In this document: piece by piece, positions 9,399 to 21,503 of the stretch
Layout of the letters: each line of letters begins with the position of its first letter
Position numbering within the stretch: the first letter of the stretch is position 1
NCBI GenBank assembly: GCA_033439765.1
Contig: JAULSN010000005.1
Location: 2,867,001 to 2,931,000 of the forward strand
Length of the DNA: 64,000 nucleotides
Direction of reading: 5' to 3'
Origin: Lasiosphaeria ovina
Taxonomy: Eukaryota > Ascomycota > Sordariomycetes > Sordariales > Lasiosphaeriaceae
Translations under genes and position numbers: made by a program
The notes under the pieces: generated by a model
Seen by the model: the letters and a program-made list of their open reading frames with translations, nothing else
Database searches by the model: none
Told to the model about the DNA's origin: nothing

Positions 9399-12044
9399 AT
9401 GGACGACAGCAGCAGCAGCAGCAGCAGCAGCAGCGGCGGCGGTGTCCGACACAGAGCCCGAGTCCGAGATGACGACACGGACTCACCCCCAACAAGAAAA
9501 TACGGCGACAGCGACAGCGACGGCGACGGCGACCCCAGCTTCACGTGGCGCGGCGTCGGCGTGGGCCTGCTCGTGGGGCTCGTCATCTGCTTCTCCAACA
9601 TGTACTTTGGGCTGCAGACGGGGTGGGTCAGCACCATGACCATGCCGGCCAGCCTGATGGGCTTCGGCATCTTCAAGCTGCTGGGCCGCCGCCTCGACGG
9701 GCCCTTTTCGCCCGTCGAGAACGTCCTGGTCCAGACCGTCGCCGGCAGCATGGCCATCATGCCGCTCGGCTGCGGCTTTGTGGGCGTCCTGCCCGCCATG
9801 AGCTACCTGCTGCGCGACGACGAGCAGGGCCCCATCGTCCTGTCCCTGCCAAAGCTCATCCTGTGGTCCCTCGGCCTGTGTTATTTCGGTGTTGTCTTTG
9901 CCGTGCCCCTGCGCCGCCAGGTCCTGATCAGGGAGAAGCTCAAGTTCCCCAGCGGCTTTAGCACCGCCGTGCTGATCAGTGTCCTCCACGGCCGCACCCC
10001 CAACGACAGCGCCCAGCCCGACGCCGCCGGCTTCGGCAGCCTCGCCGGGCCTGGTCCCCCGCCCAGAACCAAGTCTGTCCCCGGCACGCCCCTCCTCCTC
10101 GGCCCCCCAGACAGCAGCCACCAGCCTGCTACTACTGCTGGAGGCGGCGCCGGTGAAGAAGCCGCCGACGCCCAGGACACGGCCGCGTCGTGGCGCCAGA
10201 ACGTGCAGCTGCTGCTCGTGTGCTTCCTCGTGTCGGGGCTGTCGACCTTCGCGACCTACTTCTTCCCCGTGCTGCGCAGCGTGCCCGTCTTCGGGCGCGC
10301 GGCCGCGTCGACGTGGCTGTGGACGCTCAACCCCAGCCTGGCCTACGTCGGCCAGGGCATCATCATGGGCCCCGCCACCACCCTGCACATGCTGCTGGGC
10401 GCCGTGCTCGGCTGGGCCGTGCTCTCGCCCCTGGCCAAGCTGCGCGGCTGGGCCCCCGGGGAAGTTGATGACTGGGAGCACGGCAGCAAGGGCTGGATCG
10501 TCTGGACCTCGCTGGCCATCATGCTCGCCGATGCCGTCGTCAGCCTGTCGTACCTCGCCGCCCGCTCCGTCCGCCCATACCTCGCCGTGCCCGTCAAGCT
10601 GAAGCGGCTGGTGCCTGGCTGGACGCGCGGGCCCAGGGCCGGCTACACGCGCGTCGATGCCCAAGACGCAGGTGCAGGTGCAGATGCTGACGCAGACGCG
10701 GATACCGACGCCGCCGCCGCCGCCGAAGAAGAAGAGGAGGACGACGACGACGACGCGCCGCCGGACCAGCAGATCAGCGACCGCGTGGTGGGCGTGGGGC
10801 TGGTGCTGTCGGTGGCCTTCTGCATCGCGTGCATCCACGCCGTGTTCGGCGACCTCGTGCCGCTCTACGCCACCGTCACGGCCGTGCTCATGGCCCTCGT
10901 GCTCAGCATCATGGGCGTGCGCGCCCTCGGCGAGACGGACCTCAACCCCGTCTCGGGCATCAGCAAGCTCGCCCAGCTGTTCTTCGCCCTCATCATCCCC
11001 CAGTCGCACAAGTCGAGCGTACTGATCAATTTGGTTGCTGGCGCCGTGGTACGTGCCCCCCTTATGTTTCGTTGCCGTGTGTGTGTTGCTGGGATCTGAT
11101 TGCTGACTTTTTATTTGTGTGAATAGTCTGAAGCGGTATGTGACGTACATTTTTTTCTACGGTGATGATCTCTTGGTTGCTGATTTACTCTCTTGGCGAG
11201 GCACAGGGCGCTCTGCAAGCCGGCGACCTTATGCAGGACCTCAAGACGGGCCACCTGCTCGGCGCCGCGCCCAAGGCCCAGTTCTGGGGCCAGGTCATTG
11301 GCGCCACGGTGGGAGCCGTGGTCAGCGCCTTCATCTACCAGCTATACACAACGTGAGTTTTTTTAAACCGTCTCCCCCTTTCTTTGGAGGGGAAAAAAAA
11401 AAACATTGGAAGGGATCCAGAGCCGACTGACTGGTGGCATGTGTGACGTGACAGCGTGTACGACATCCCCGGCGACCTGTTCCAGGTCCCCACGGGCTAC
11501 GTGTGGATCTTCACCGCCCGCCTCGTCACCGGCGACGGCCTGCCGCCCATGGCCAAGGAGTGGGCCGTGGGCGCCGCCGCCCTGTTCGCCGCCACCACCG
11601 CCCTGCGCATCAAGGCCACCGGCAAGCCGTGGCAGAATCTGATCCCCGGCGGGATTGCCGTCGCTGTTGGTATGGTTTTCTCTCTCTTTTCTACTGTGTT
11701 CCCTGATGGAGTGCTTTGTGACATGGCACTAACTGTTGTCTGCTGCCAGGCATGTACAACGTCCCGTCGTTCACGCTCGCGCGCGCCATTGGCGGCCTGC
11801 TCGGCTGGTGGTGGCGCTCCGTCAAGGGCTGGCAGGACACGCCGCTGATTGTGCTGGCTTCGGTGAGTTTTCTTCTCCTCTCTTGCAAATGAATCCCGTT
11901 GTCTCTCCTTCCGTATGCATGCAATGTCCAAAACGGCTTACTGACGGGATTTTATTGTCACTGTGGTAGGGCTTCATTCTGGGCGAAGGCTTCCTGAGCA
12001 TTGTCAACTTGATCATGCAGAGCGTCGGCGTGCCGCATCTATAG
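9399..12044 (+). CDS. OPT-family transporter (oligopeptide / metal-chelate type)
   Basis: The protein has 735 residues in six exons: 9399-11048, 11127-11135, 11207-11352, 11455-11669, 11750-11862 and 11970-12044. It is a polytopic membrane protein of the oligopeptide transporter superfamily, nearest in feel to the YSL-like fungal branch (yeast YGL114W). Family marks include the first membrane span after FTWRG, SNMYFGLQTGWVSTMTMPASL (a family block), KFPSGFSTA, and GALQAGDLMQDLKTGHL in the loop encoded by exon 3. The substrate cannot be told from sequence. The cytosolic N-terminus has a Ser run, and a loop near residues 420-450 is a low-complexity Asp/Ala then Glu/Asp tract. Exon 2 is only nine bases (Ser-Glu-Ala) and is needed to keep the conserved GAVSEAGAL junction. 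The ATG at 9399 is the first in-frame ATG. Confidence 0.9.
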
Positions 12045-13165
12045 AACTAGAGCGACGAGTCTAATATTACTTTCTTCATCGCTCTGCTCTCTTTATTGGG
12101 AGAAACCACAACAAACACAAGGCGTGCGTGTGCTTCAAGTTTGGTGGGAATTTGCATACATATGTGTGGAGAAAAGGAACGATAATAGTAATCCCGAGAG
12201 TACCTGCCTGCATACATAGTAAATACATCTCTTGTCTTATTATTATTCATTCAGACATTAATCGTTTCTGTAAAGGAACGGCCAAGCCAGTTGTTCAATT
12301 TATACCTTGCCGTAACCCAACTTCAAGGCCCCTCCGTGTAAGCCAGTTGGGAGTCAGTTTCCCTTTTCGACGCGTCAACAGGACTCTCTCCCCTTTGATT
12401 CCTCGAAGAATAGACCAACTTTTCTTTCGTCGTCTCGTTCACACCTTGTCCGCATCTAGTATTCGATTCTTGCGCAGTGCTTCCACCGGTCACCCGCTCA
12501 CATACATACTGGCCCATCTCGGCTGCTGTGTGCACCATCGCAGTCCCAAGCTTCCGCTTCCCTAGGCCAGGCATCAAAGTAGGTAGCTGGGCACCGTAGC
12601 TAGCATTCCGGTGTGTATGTCACTAGATCCCCACAACCGAACCACGGCGGGCCGGTGACTCCGTCGTTCTCCATCCACACCGCAACGAGCTCTGACCGAG
12701 GGGCTTCAGTTGAAACCCGGGGGGGGCAGATCGTGGCCGGGATTGGTCCCGTTGGCCGGTTCAAGATCGGTGCTGTCGGTATTCCTACCTACCTAGGCGA
12801 GGTAGGTGAGTAAGTATGCACGCCGTCTGGAACAAAGCCACGGACCCGCCACAGTTTTGGCTTGCCTCCTTCTCCATGTGATGACGGCTTCGAGTTTGCC
12901 ACGAGGAGACCCAAGATATGGATACACCCGAGTTCGGCAGCTCAAAGGCAGCGCGGGAGGGTTTGAAAGGCTCAGTCGACTCTGTCGTCTTCCACAAGGC
13001 CATTCCGCTTTTAGGACGCCACCGCCCTATAGGAGCCACATGTTGGACAAGAAACGCTAACAGAAGTCGGCGACTTGTTAGCCCCTTGGTGGTTCGCACC
13101 GGCCAGAACGCAATTCCCGGGGTTAGGGTTTAGTGCAGTTCAATAATATTTGCCGAGGGACCCCT
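12045..13165. other. Intergenic between OPT transporter and Zn2Cys6 gene
   Basis: This is the shared 3' region of two convergent genes, about 1.1 kb. I see no credible coding sequence. It contains a short TACCTAGGCGAGGTAGG palindromic patch near 12790 and a lone telomere-like GGGTTAGGGTTTAG near 13120 that is too short to be a telomere relic. Confidence 0.5.
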
Positions 13166-15733
13166 TCAAAACGACTTGTACTGGTTGAAGAGGTTCCAAA
13201 CGCTGTCGTTCCCAAAGTCGCCTTCAAACTGCCAGGGCAGCGCAGCAGCCCCCATGTCGCTGCCGTCCCAGGCTCCCGCCAGAGGCGTGGACGACGAATG
13301 CACAGCGACGCCCGATGGCGACGAGTCGTCGCCCATGGTCATGAGGTCATTGTAGATGAGGTCGCTGGTGGCGTAGATGGGCTGCAGGCTGGCCAGGTCA
13401 AAACCGCTGGGCAAGGTCCCCCAGTCGAAATCGGCAGTCGCCGCAGTCACCGCGGCTGTTACCGCCGCCCCACCGTCGGCACCGTCGTTGCTACTACTAC
13501 CAGTCGAATACACGCCGCCGCCGACAGCCACGGACGGCGAGAATATGTTGCTGCCGTTGGTAAAGGTGGAGGAGCTGCCGGGCTGTGGGCTCGCGGAGCT
13601 TGTCGTGGCAGTCTCCGGGTTGGCGCCGGATGGCAGGATGGACGTTTCCCAGTACGACGAATACGGGGAAGGGCCGTTGTTCTGGTCTCCGACGGACGCG
13701 CTGGGCGTGGTAGAAGCGGGGGACGGGAGGATGGACTTTGCGGAGGTGCCGGGCTGGCTGGAAATGCCGAGCGACCTGCGCAGCCGCAGGTTGATGGCCC
13801 GCAGCACGCCGAGAGCCGCCTTGGCCAGGCCGTTGCGCACCGACATGATCTCGAAGCGTTCGACGGACCAGTCAAACTGCTGGATAGATTCAAAAACCAA
13901 ATCCGGATGCTCCTTGGGGAAGAGAATGTAGATGGATGCGATCATGACGATGGCGTCAAAGGTGCCAAAGAAGAGAGAGTGGCTGCCTTGCATCAGCTAC
14001 AGCCAAGTTTTTTTTATCGAACAAAGGAGGACGGGGATGATCAAGACTCACGCTCTGTGCTGCTGTGGTGGCAGAGATTTGAAGTGCGCCTTTTGGGCGT
14101 GCAGCATCCTCAGACTCGCGCGAAGGGCTTCTGTCCGGCTCTCGGGCCTCGTGAAGATATACGGCCGGTGCAGCGCCATGAAGTTGAAGGCCATGAGCTG
14201 GGGCAAGGTGGTGCGGACATAGGGGAGCCAGTGGCACTCTGGCAGGCTGTCAAACCTGGTGTCCGGATTCACCATGCGGAACCACGATGGCGTGCGGGCG
14301 TCGAGGTCCAGCAGCTCCTGGTGCAGCCGGTCTACCCTGCCAAAGTCCTTGGGACAGGGTCCTTCCTTCTCCAGCTCCAATACTTCGCGCAGCGGCAGCA
14401 TGATCTCATGCGCCCACAACGACCGCGTCAGGGGCGTTGGCGAGTCATTCTCGCCCCGGGGCAGTACGGGGGTCTTGGAGCGGTCCTTGGGGATCGGCGC
14501 GTCAATGGGCAGCGTAGGCGGCGTCATGCCGAGGCTGATGGTGATGGGGCGGCCGAGGATGAGGCCCGTATGAACATCCCAGCCAATAAGAATCATCCAC
14601 AGCCTTCGCCGGCGCTGGATTTCCCACTGGTTCTCGAGCACCGACTCGGCATCGTCACTTCTCGGCTTGGGATCGAGGCTGTCTCGATGGAGGCCGATCT
14701 CCTGCGCGTCTCTGATGGCGCCGCCGATGGCATGCCACGCCTCTGTGACCTGGGCGACGTACTTCAGGAACGAGGCCCTCACGAAGCCGGCCATGACCGT
14801 GGTCAGGGTCATCTGGCGCTTCCCCAGCAGCGACAGAATGGCCACGCCCGACTCGCTGTAATCGACAGCCAGGTCCTCGAAGCTCATGTTGCCGGCGTAC
14901 TTGAGCGATTCAAACAAGTGGTCGTCGCCGGGGGTCAAGACCAGCAGCGCCATTGCCAGCACCTGGAACACCAGCCCGGGGAAGACCCTCAGGTCGGGAG
15001 GCAGCGCCTGGGGCCCGCCCGACGTGAGCAGGCTAAAGGGCAGCTTGTACCAGTCGGTGAGCTGCTTCTCGAAGATGTCGCGTTCCAGGCCATAGTAGTG
15101 CCAGTTGAAGCCCTTGAAGTAGATGTCTCCCAGCTTCTCGATGTAGCTGCGCGCGGGGAGCTGCCTGATCAGGCTCTTGTAGCGCTCGCGCGTGTTGAAG
15201 AGGTCGTCTTGCTGGCCCGACGTCGGGTTGAGCGCCGACAGCGGCTCGTCCGGGTGCGCGCCCTCGATCTTGGCCAGGAACCCGAGCGTCGACGGGCCTG
15301 TATATGAGTACCCAAAGTTGACCACCTTGCTTGGGATGCTGTCCTGGGGGTCCTCGGCCTCGGGCGATATGGGCGCCCCGTTGTTCGTGTTAGACCTGTG
15401 CGCCTTCGCCGTGGGCGCGCCCGTCTCGTAGGTGCATGCGCCCTGCTTGTTTCGCCCCAGGCAGTTGGTGCATGGCAGCTTCCGATCGCACTGCCGATGG
15501 CAAGGCGAGAGCAAACCATGGGTTAGCCGGAGCCCTCATATGACAACCAAGACAAAATTCCCTACCTTCTGCTTCCTGCGATGGCATTCCGTGCACGAAA
15601 TGACGGTCCGCCTCCGCTTCTTGGGCGGCGGCCTGGACTCGGCGTCGTGGCCGGCCTCGTCCTTTGAGCCGTTTGTATCGGCCGAGACGGCCGTCTCGAC
15701 AGGCGGACTTTCTGAGCTGGAAGACATTGACAT
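13166..15733 (-). CDS. Zn2Cys6 binuclear-cluster transcription factor
   Basis: The protein has 807 residues in three exons on the minus strand: 15733-15566, 15490-14052 and 13982-13166. The Zn2Cys6 DNA-binding domain (about residues 46-77) reads CTECHRRKQK, then CDRKLPCTNC, then GACTYE, with the first intron splitting it right before the third Cys. A Pro-Lys-Arg basic patch (KKRRR) precedes it. A fungal-specific transcription-factor middle region follows, with IRQLPARSYIEKLGDIYF at about residues 155-175 and the EIGLHRD...RRRLWMILIGWD block at about 340-385. The C-terminal third is Ser/Gly/Ala-rich, as in activation regions. Exon 3 is joined at an AG beyond the first TAG, because only that acceptor keeps frame (reading RAHSLFFGTF) and it has a GCTGAT branch-like site upstream. 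The start is the first in-frame ATG (15733). Target genes are unknown. It is not obviously linked to pyrG upstream. Confidence 0.88.
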
Positions 15734-16663
15734 AGCGCCGACACCTCTCGGCGCGGGCGTGTGGGGGGTCTCGACTTGATTAGTGATAAGAGATAATGTT
15801 GCCAACGTCAACAACCTAGACCGAAGCTCGAAGCTATCAGGTACTGTATGTAATCGAGCAAGCCCTGCAGCGTACAAATGCGGTGCTAGTCGAGTGCAGA
15901 TGAATGACAGGTGACTGAGACAATCCAAGACAGACGATTGCTAGTGCGGTTTAACTAAAATCCCCGTCCTGACGGACTGATGGGCTTCCAGCATGTTGCT
16001 GAATAACGCAACTCCAATCACCGCCGTCCACAGGCCAAAAGCCGTGAGGGAGAGACAGCGAGCGGGATTAACCCCCCGCCCGCCAAGCTTCCCATGCGGC
16101 CTTCTATCTCCTCATCCGGCACATCTGTTACGTCGTTAGGTGCTTAGGGCCGTTAACTCCGCGAGAGGAAGAAAATGGTGTCATTCGTCGCTTCATTCAG
16201 GATACAGGATTATGCAGAGTACCTTGTGTGTTATATTATACCTTATATCCTTTCTCTCTTTCTTCCATTGCCCGCCTTCGCTTTTCAGACAATAATTTCG
16301 CCAACGATTCCGAAGCTCAAGAAAGTTGTTGCCATGGTTGGTGTACGCTCTTGGTGGGCCGAAATCCGGCCCCGTCTCGGGCCGACAGCAATAGAAGGAG
16401 AATCGAGACATGTGAATCTTTGTTCTGCCAGGTTTTCAGAGGGGTCAATTGCAATTGCAGACAGGTGCCTTGGGAAGACCTATTGTCGCCGAAACGCCCG
16501 TTCCTTCGGACCACGACTCCGTGGTCGTTTCCCGCTTTTCTCCCCGAGCCCCGAGAGTTCTCAGCTGTGCTCCGGCCCTTTATTACCACCCATATCTCGC
16601 GAGTGCTTGGCCGTTTCGGCCAACGCCACAGAGAAGAGCCGTCTTTTCCCCGCCGGATCATCC
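15734..16663. other. Intergenic, promoter of Zn2Cys6 gene and 3' flank of pyrG
   Basis: This 930-bp stretch between two tandem minus-strand genes has no recognised gene. It presumably holds the regulator's promoter. No RNA gene, repeat or transposon was noticed. Confidence 0.5.
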
Positions 16664-17791
16664 TCATTGGCCGACACGTCTCAGATAGGCCCTCCAGGCC
16701 TCCCTTTGGTACCGTTCGGCCTCCTTTTGAGGGTCCATGGCCGTGGTGATACCCCGCCCTACAATTACTATGTCGACTCCGCAGACATTGATTAGTTTTG
16801 ACGGCGTGTTGTACTGCTGTCCCAAGCCATCACCTTCCACATGTCCGTTTTCTCCCTCGCCCTGCGGAGGCAGCTTGCAGCCAGGCGTCATGTGGATGAA
16901 GTTGTCCTCGGGCTCGGTATTCAAGCTTTCCTGGGAGACGAACCCCATGACGAAGCTCTTGTGCTCGCGCGCCACCTCAACGCAGGCCTGAGTGTACTCC
17001 TTGGTCATCAGGCAGCCCCTAGACGACATTTGGGCCAGGAGCAGCAGCCCACGGTCAGACGGAGGCTCCTCAATGCCAGGGAAGAGCACTTCGTCGCCCT
17101 CCGTCATGTTCTTGGACAAGCGCGGAGAGTCGACGGGTTCGAACGACTGCGTGACCGTCGTGATGGAGACGATGCTCCCTTTCCTTCCGTCGGCGTCCCG
17201 GCCGTCCCGGTAGAAGCCGCCATTCTGCTCTCTGGGATCTAGCCTGCGTCCGTCCTCGGATGGCTCCTCTGCGTCATCAAAGTGCTCCGAGACGGGAGTG
17301 CCGACTGTGACGGACGTCTTGACCTCGTAGTTGATACGCTCTTTCCACTTCGCCGCGGCCTCGGCTAGGGCGCGAACCATGTCCTTGCCGGCATCGATAT
17401 TGGCGTTGGTGATGTGGGCCCACTCTATTATGCGGGCTGTGCCGGCTGTATACTGCATCTGCACCGTCTTGCCAATGTCGACAAACTTGCGGTCCTCAAA
17501 GATGAGGAAGCCGTGCTTCCTTGCGAGGACGGCCAGCTTGGCACCCGTGCCTATCTGGGGGTTATAGTCCCAGCCCGAAATCAGATCGTAGTGTGTCTTG
17601 AACACGACAATTGCTGGTCCAGCCTTCTCCGCAAGATCGAGGAGCTGCCGGGCGCTCTGGACATCGGCGCTGAGACAGAGGTTGGACCTTTTAAGCTCCA
17701 TCAAGCGGAACAGGTAATTGGTGAGCGGGTGCGTGGCTTGGTTCGCCCGCTCGGCGAACGGCGTCGCCAAAGTCGGATGCCTTGTCGACAT
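16664..17791 (-). CDS. pyrG: Orotidine-5'-phosphate decarboxylase
   Basis: This 375-residue intronless protein catalyses the last step of UMP synthesis, decarboxylating orotidine 5'-phosphate in the cytosol. The catalytic segment [10 protein letters not shown] (about residues 98-107) carries the Lys-Asp pair of the active site, following NLCLSADV (substrate site, about 37-44) and IVVFKTHYD (about 60-68). The phosphate-gripping IVGRGI lies close to the C-terminus. An insertion of about 80 residues between the barrel strands ([14 protein letters not shown] to the [17 protein letters not shown] region) is Asp/Glu/Arg-rich. Filamentous ascomycete Ura3/Pyr-4 proteins are longer than the yeast enzyme for this reason. 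The chosen start, 17791, is the first ATG in frame. The gene is a familiar counter-selectable marker locus (ura3/pyr-4), stated from family knowledge. Confidence 0.95.
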   Translation of the reverse strand: MSTRHPTLATPFAERANQATHPLTNYLFRLMELKRSNLCLSADVQSARQLLDLAEKAGPAIVVFKTHYDLISGWDYNPQIGTGAKLAVLARKHGFLIFEDRKFVDIGKTVQMQYTAGTARIIEWAHITNANIDAGKDMVRALAEAAAKWKERINYEVKTSVTVGTPVSEHFDDAEEPSEDGRRLDPREQNGGFYRDGRDADGRKGSIVSITTVTQSFEPVDSPRLSKNMTEGDEVLFPGIEEPPSDRGLLLLAQMSSRGCLMTKEYTQACVEVAREHKSFVMGFVSQESLNTEPEDNFIHMTPGCKLPPQGEGENGHVEGDGLGQQYNTPSKLINVCGVDIVIVGRGITTAMDPQKEAERYQREAWRAYLRRVGQ

Positions 17792-20700
17792 CTTGGGGTG
17801 CGTCTGGGGGGTTGCTTTTCCACTCTCGTACGACGACGGGAAGAACAAAGTTCTGAGGACTGCTACCGTAGCTATTGATGTGTCAGGGGGTTTCGGATCG
17901 GGAAATATTGCAATGTTGTGCTCCTCAGGAGGATCCAGGGGTAGGGATCAATAAGGGTAGGGTAGGGGCATGCGGCTTATTATCCGAACAGCTCAAGCCG
18001 GGTGGGGGAGGGGGGTGGAGGGATGTTCCTAAGATCCGGTATCTCAGAGAAGCCTTACTTATAGTGGATGTTTAGGACCGCGCTTTGAGGCTGAAGAGCC
18101 AGACCCTGGTGGGGAGGAGAAGCAGGTGGCGCGAGGTTTGACCAGATTGGCTGCTGGTTTCGAAGACGGAGAGGGGGAGTGAGTACGAGGCGGGGTCATG
18201 CGACAGGGTATCTGTCGACTTTTTGGTAGGTTCTGGGAGCTGGAGACGACAGTCCACAGATATGCGATGGGAGATGGCAGTGTCCGAGGAAGAGAGAGAG
18301 ATAGCTACTCAAGCACGGCAGACGGGGCAGACCGTCTTGTAATTAAGCCAAGACGAAAGCCGTGACAAGTGCGAGAAAATGTGTGATGGGCCAGGTCGAG
18401 ACTGAACGGCAAACTTCAGACAGCAGGACGAGTCGAGAGCACGAGAGATCCCAGCACACAAAAGGCTTGGCGCCGAAGCGAATTGGACAATGCTGCAATG
18501 CCGCAATGCAGAACAGGTCCCGGAACTCGTCGTGTCAGGGGCTGGCTAAGTTCAAGCGCCCAACACCGCAAGACAAAATGCAGTGACAGAGCCGAGTGTA
18601 CGTTCCTCATGCAAGTGGGAGCAGGAGGCGGGAGCGGGAAAAGCAAGCAAGCACCTCAATAAGCTGGCCGCAAACAGCTCGGGGAGCAAGTGGAGGCAGG
18701 GCAAGAACGACTGGGCACTGGCGATGTCGGATGGTAGGTGCAGATAGTGGGCAGACCAGTTGCAAGTTTTTGAACTTATTGGAGAAGGTGCTGGCCAGAC
18801 CCAGGTCCCCTCCCCTCCTCTCTTTCCTGCCCGGCCTTCCCATATCCTTATTTGGCCTTTGCGAAGGCCCACGAAATTAGAATTTCGGGTCTCCCATCAG
18901 AGACCTGTGCCCTTTTTTGGGGCTGATCGATTTTAGGGGGTTCACAGCAAGTGGCGTGGGGTCAACTTGTTTGTGTTGATCGCTGAGTGGGTGTCCAGTG
19001 GTTGGTGGCTGCCCCAGTCACATACCCTGGAGCTCAAGTCCCGGCGACAGGGTCGCGCGGGGCTGCCGTCCCCTGCCCGCCCGGTTTGAGCCTGGCTCGA
19101 GCCTGGCCTGACATCCTGGGTCCCGTCCGGCGTTTAAACCGTCGTGGACGGCTCAGGGCTTGAACCAACGCACATGTGCTTGATTGTCGGCTGGGATAGG
19201 AGACTGGAGGTGGACGAAGACGCCGATTCCTTGCAGCGCATGTCGCCATTCTGGGCGTCGTAGACTCTGAAAACTCCCGAAGGCAGTTCGGTCGAGATCG
19301 ACGTCCATATGTACTGTACCTACCTAGGTATCGTTGCACCCGCGGCCTTTCTCCCGTTCTTATTTCTTATTTTAGGTTGAAATTGGAACACCATCGTGTG
19401 ATTCAACTATTGCTGGGCTGCAGCTTCGGGAGGGAGGGCTGGAACCAAAAGGCCAATGCTCTCTGGTGATAGGCTGCTGTGGACGTTCATTCGGTGTGCT
19501 TGGTGTCTGTGTGTGAGTGTGGTGTGTGTGCTCGTCCCACAGCCAAGTCCCGGGCACACTGCAGGGAGACGAGAGCAGGAAGCGAGAATCTACTATGAAG
19601 CAGGAAGCATGAGCAGGGAGCAAGCGACCACTGAATGCTGCAGGTGCTTCGGCATAACCCGACCTGCTGCTCTTGCTCCCGCCCTAGACTGCCCCACTCG
19701 GTCCAATCTAAATCCAATTGGCCGTGACGGAACTGTCTCGTCCATAGCTTTCCTCGGACTGGAAGATTGTCTGGTTGGCGATAGTGGGAGTTGCATACAC
19801 GCAGTACGAACAAGTTTGGCGGTGTACCAGGTATTTGGTATATACATACAAACTTGATCAGGGCTCTTTTCGGGTCAGCTAATTTGTACATACCCATAGT
19901 TTCCTGCGGTTCGACGTCTCACAACTGCCGCCAGGTCTGAAAGGGGGATTCAATAAACCGATTTAGGGAACCAGAGAGGCGTGATTACGAGGCAAGAGTG
20001 GTGAAATGTTGGCCCTAAATGGAAAGACGTGGTGTCCTCTTAAACTTTTCTATCTGCTTCAATACGGTGCAGTGCACCCGCGCCTCGCCTACTTCATCAG
20101 ACATTTCGGTTCTGACTTAGTGTTCAAGCTGTATACGGCGGCTCCTCGTTCAGTCCGAGGTCGGAACCACAGTGTTGCCTGTCACTGTGTCCTCGGCCCG
20201 GTCACCTCGGCCTAAGATACCTAACCTGGCTATAAGAGTAGAGAGCTGGAGGTTCAGACAAGACGCGAGCCTAGTATAAACTCAACGAAGGGGGGGCGGG
20301 ATAATTCTTGACATATATTCAAATATTATTAGCAACTACAATATCAAACAAATCGGCGGCCACATTCGTGATACAATTGTTCCAGACGCCTCTGCCCAAT
20401 GTCTACAACTTTGCGGCGGGGTGCGGCACGTTAGTTCACACCCTCTGAAGCTTATTAGCCAGACTGAGTAGGTAGTCAGGTCTTATTGGCCGGCGCCGTT
20501 GGATAGAGCAAGGGACACTTAAGTCCAGTGGTTCATCTTGAGGAGGGGACATAAGAGTTGGAGGCGGGAAGGAAGGGAGATCAATGTGGATTGAGGAAAC
20601 GCAGGGAAAGTTTCAACCTTGCGCAAGCCGAGAGGTAGAATCGAGTTGGAGATTTGGCGCACAAAGTTGCAATCCTGTTTATATATAGGTATTTACCATA

Positions 20701-21503
20701 TTTGCATGCAGCAGGACGCTCCGGAAGTAAGCAAGACGTACGGCATGAAGCTGCGCTCCTCGTCGCCTTGTCGAACGGCTTTCTGGACCATCTGGGTCCG
20801 TGTCAGCCTAGCAGGGGTGCCTTGTCTATGCATGGCGCTAACCTAATATGTGTAAATGGACACCCGAACGTTGAAGCTGAACCTCCAAAGCAATGGATGC
20901 GGGGGTTTCGGTCCTTCCTCCTGACCTTGACTGAAATGTCTTAACGCGTTCCGAACTTTAGTTATTGAAGGAGGCACGGCGAGTCTGCGCCATCGGTGTT
21001 TTATCATCGCGTTTTCGTACCTTAGCTGGGTGTTCGATGCCACAGATCTGGTACGTACCTGGCTAGTGGCTTTTCCTGCTTCCCGACGCTAGTAGTTGAC
21101 AGGAAACTGGCGAATGACAGACAGCCAGCCAGGCAGAATCACAAGACGACATTTGGATACGAAGCTGCAACCTTTCCATACTACTCCATACTCCATACTT
21201 CTCCCAGTTATCAAAGTTATCAAATCTGTAGGTAATTCCAGCGCATCTGATCTCCACTTTGGCCATCCCATTAACAAGCTTTTGTACCCAGTTTCTTCCG
21301 TCTCCCGAGGAACAAGTGCGGAGCTTCCCTGCACATTCCCCACGAATTATTATCCTCACGTTCTGACCACAGCGCCGCGCCTTAGAGAAGCAGCCTCTAT
21401 ATATTTCTGCATCATAGCCACTTGGCCTGGCATCATCAAATAAACAATCTAGCGTTATATAACAGCAACAAGCGTCGAAAAAAAAACACTAAAGATTGAG
21501 GGT
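17792..21503. other. 3.7-kb intergenic gap
   Basis: I find no gene in this interval between divergent genes. Open frames are short, unrelated to known families and carry no plausible splice chain. The interval includes a perfect TACCTAGGTA palindrome at 19321-19330 and an AT-rich patch around 20310-20360. Close to the downstream gene there are TA-rich sequences (about 21395-21460) that could serve as core promoter. Confidence 0.5.

Noticed and set aside
9483..11150. Open frame of 555 codons on the minus strand opposite the OPT transporter
   Set aside because: It mirrors the GC-rich third codon positions of the transporter and shows only Gly/His/Glu-rich low complexity without any domain.
13115..13140. 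Interstitial telomere-like GGGTTAGGGTTTAG
   Set aside because: Only about two imperfect units; too short to indicate a telomere relic or fusion.
13133..15307. Open frame of 724 codons on the plus strand opposite the Zn2Cys6 gene
   Set aside because: It is antisense to a well-supported spliced gene and crosses its intron. Its composition (Gly/Arg/Val/Gln-rich) is what GC-biased codons give in the opposite strand. No family is recognised.
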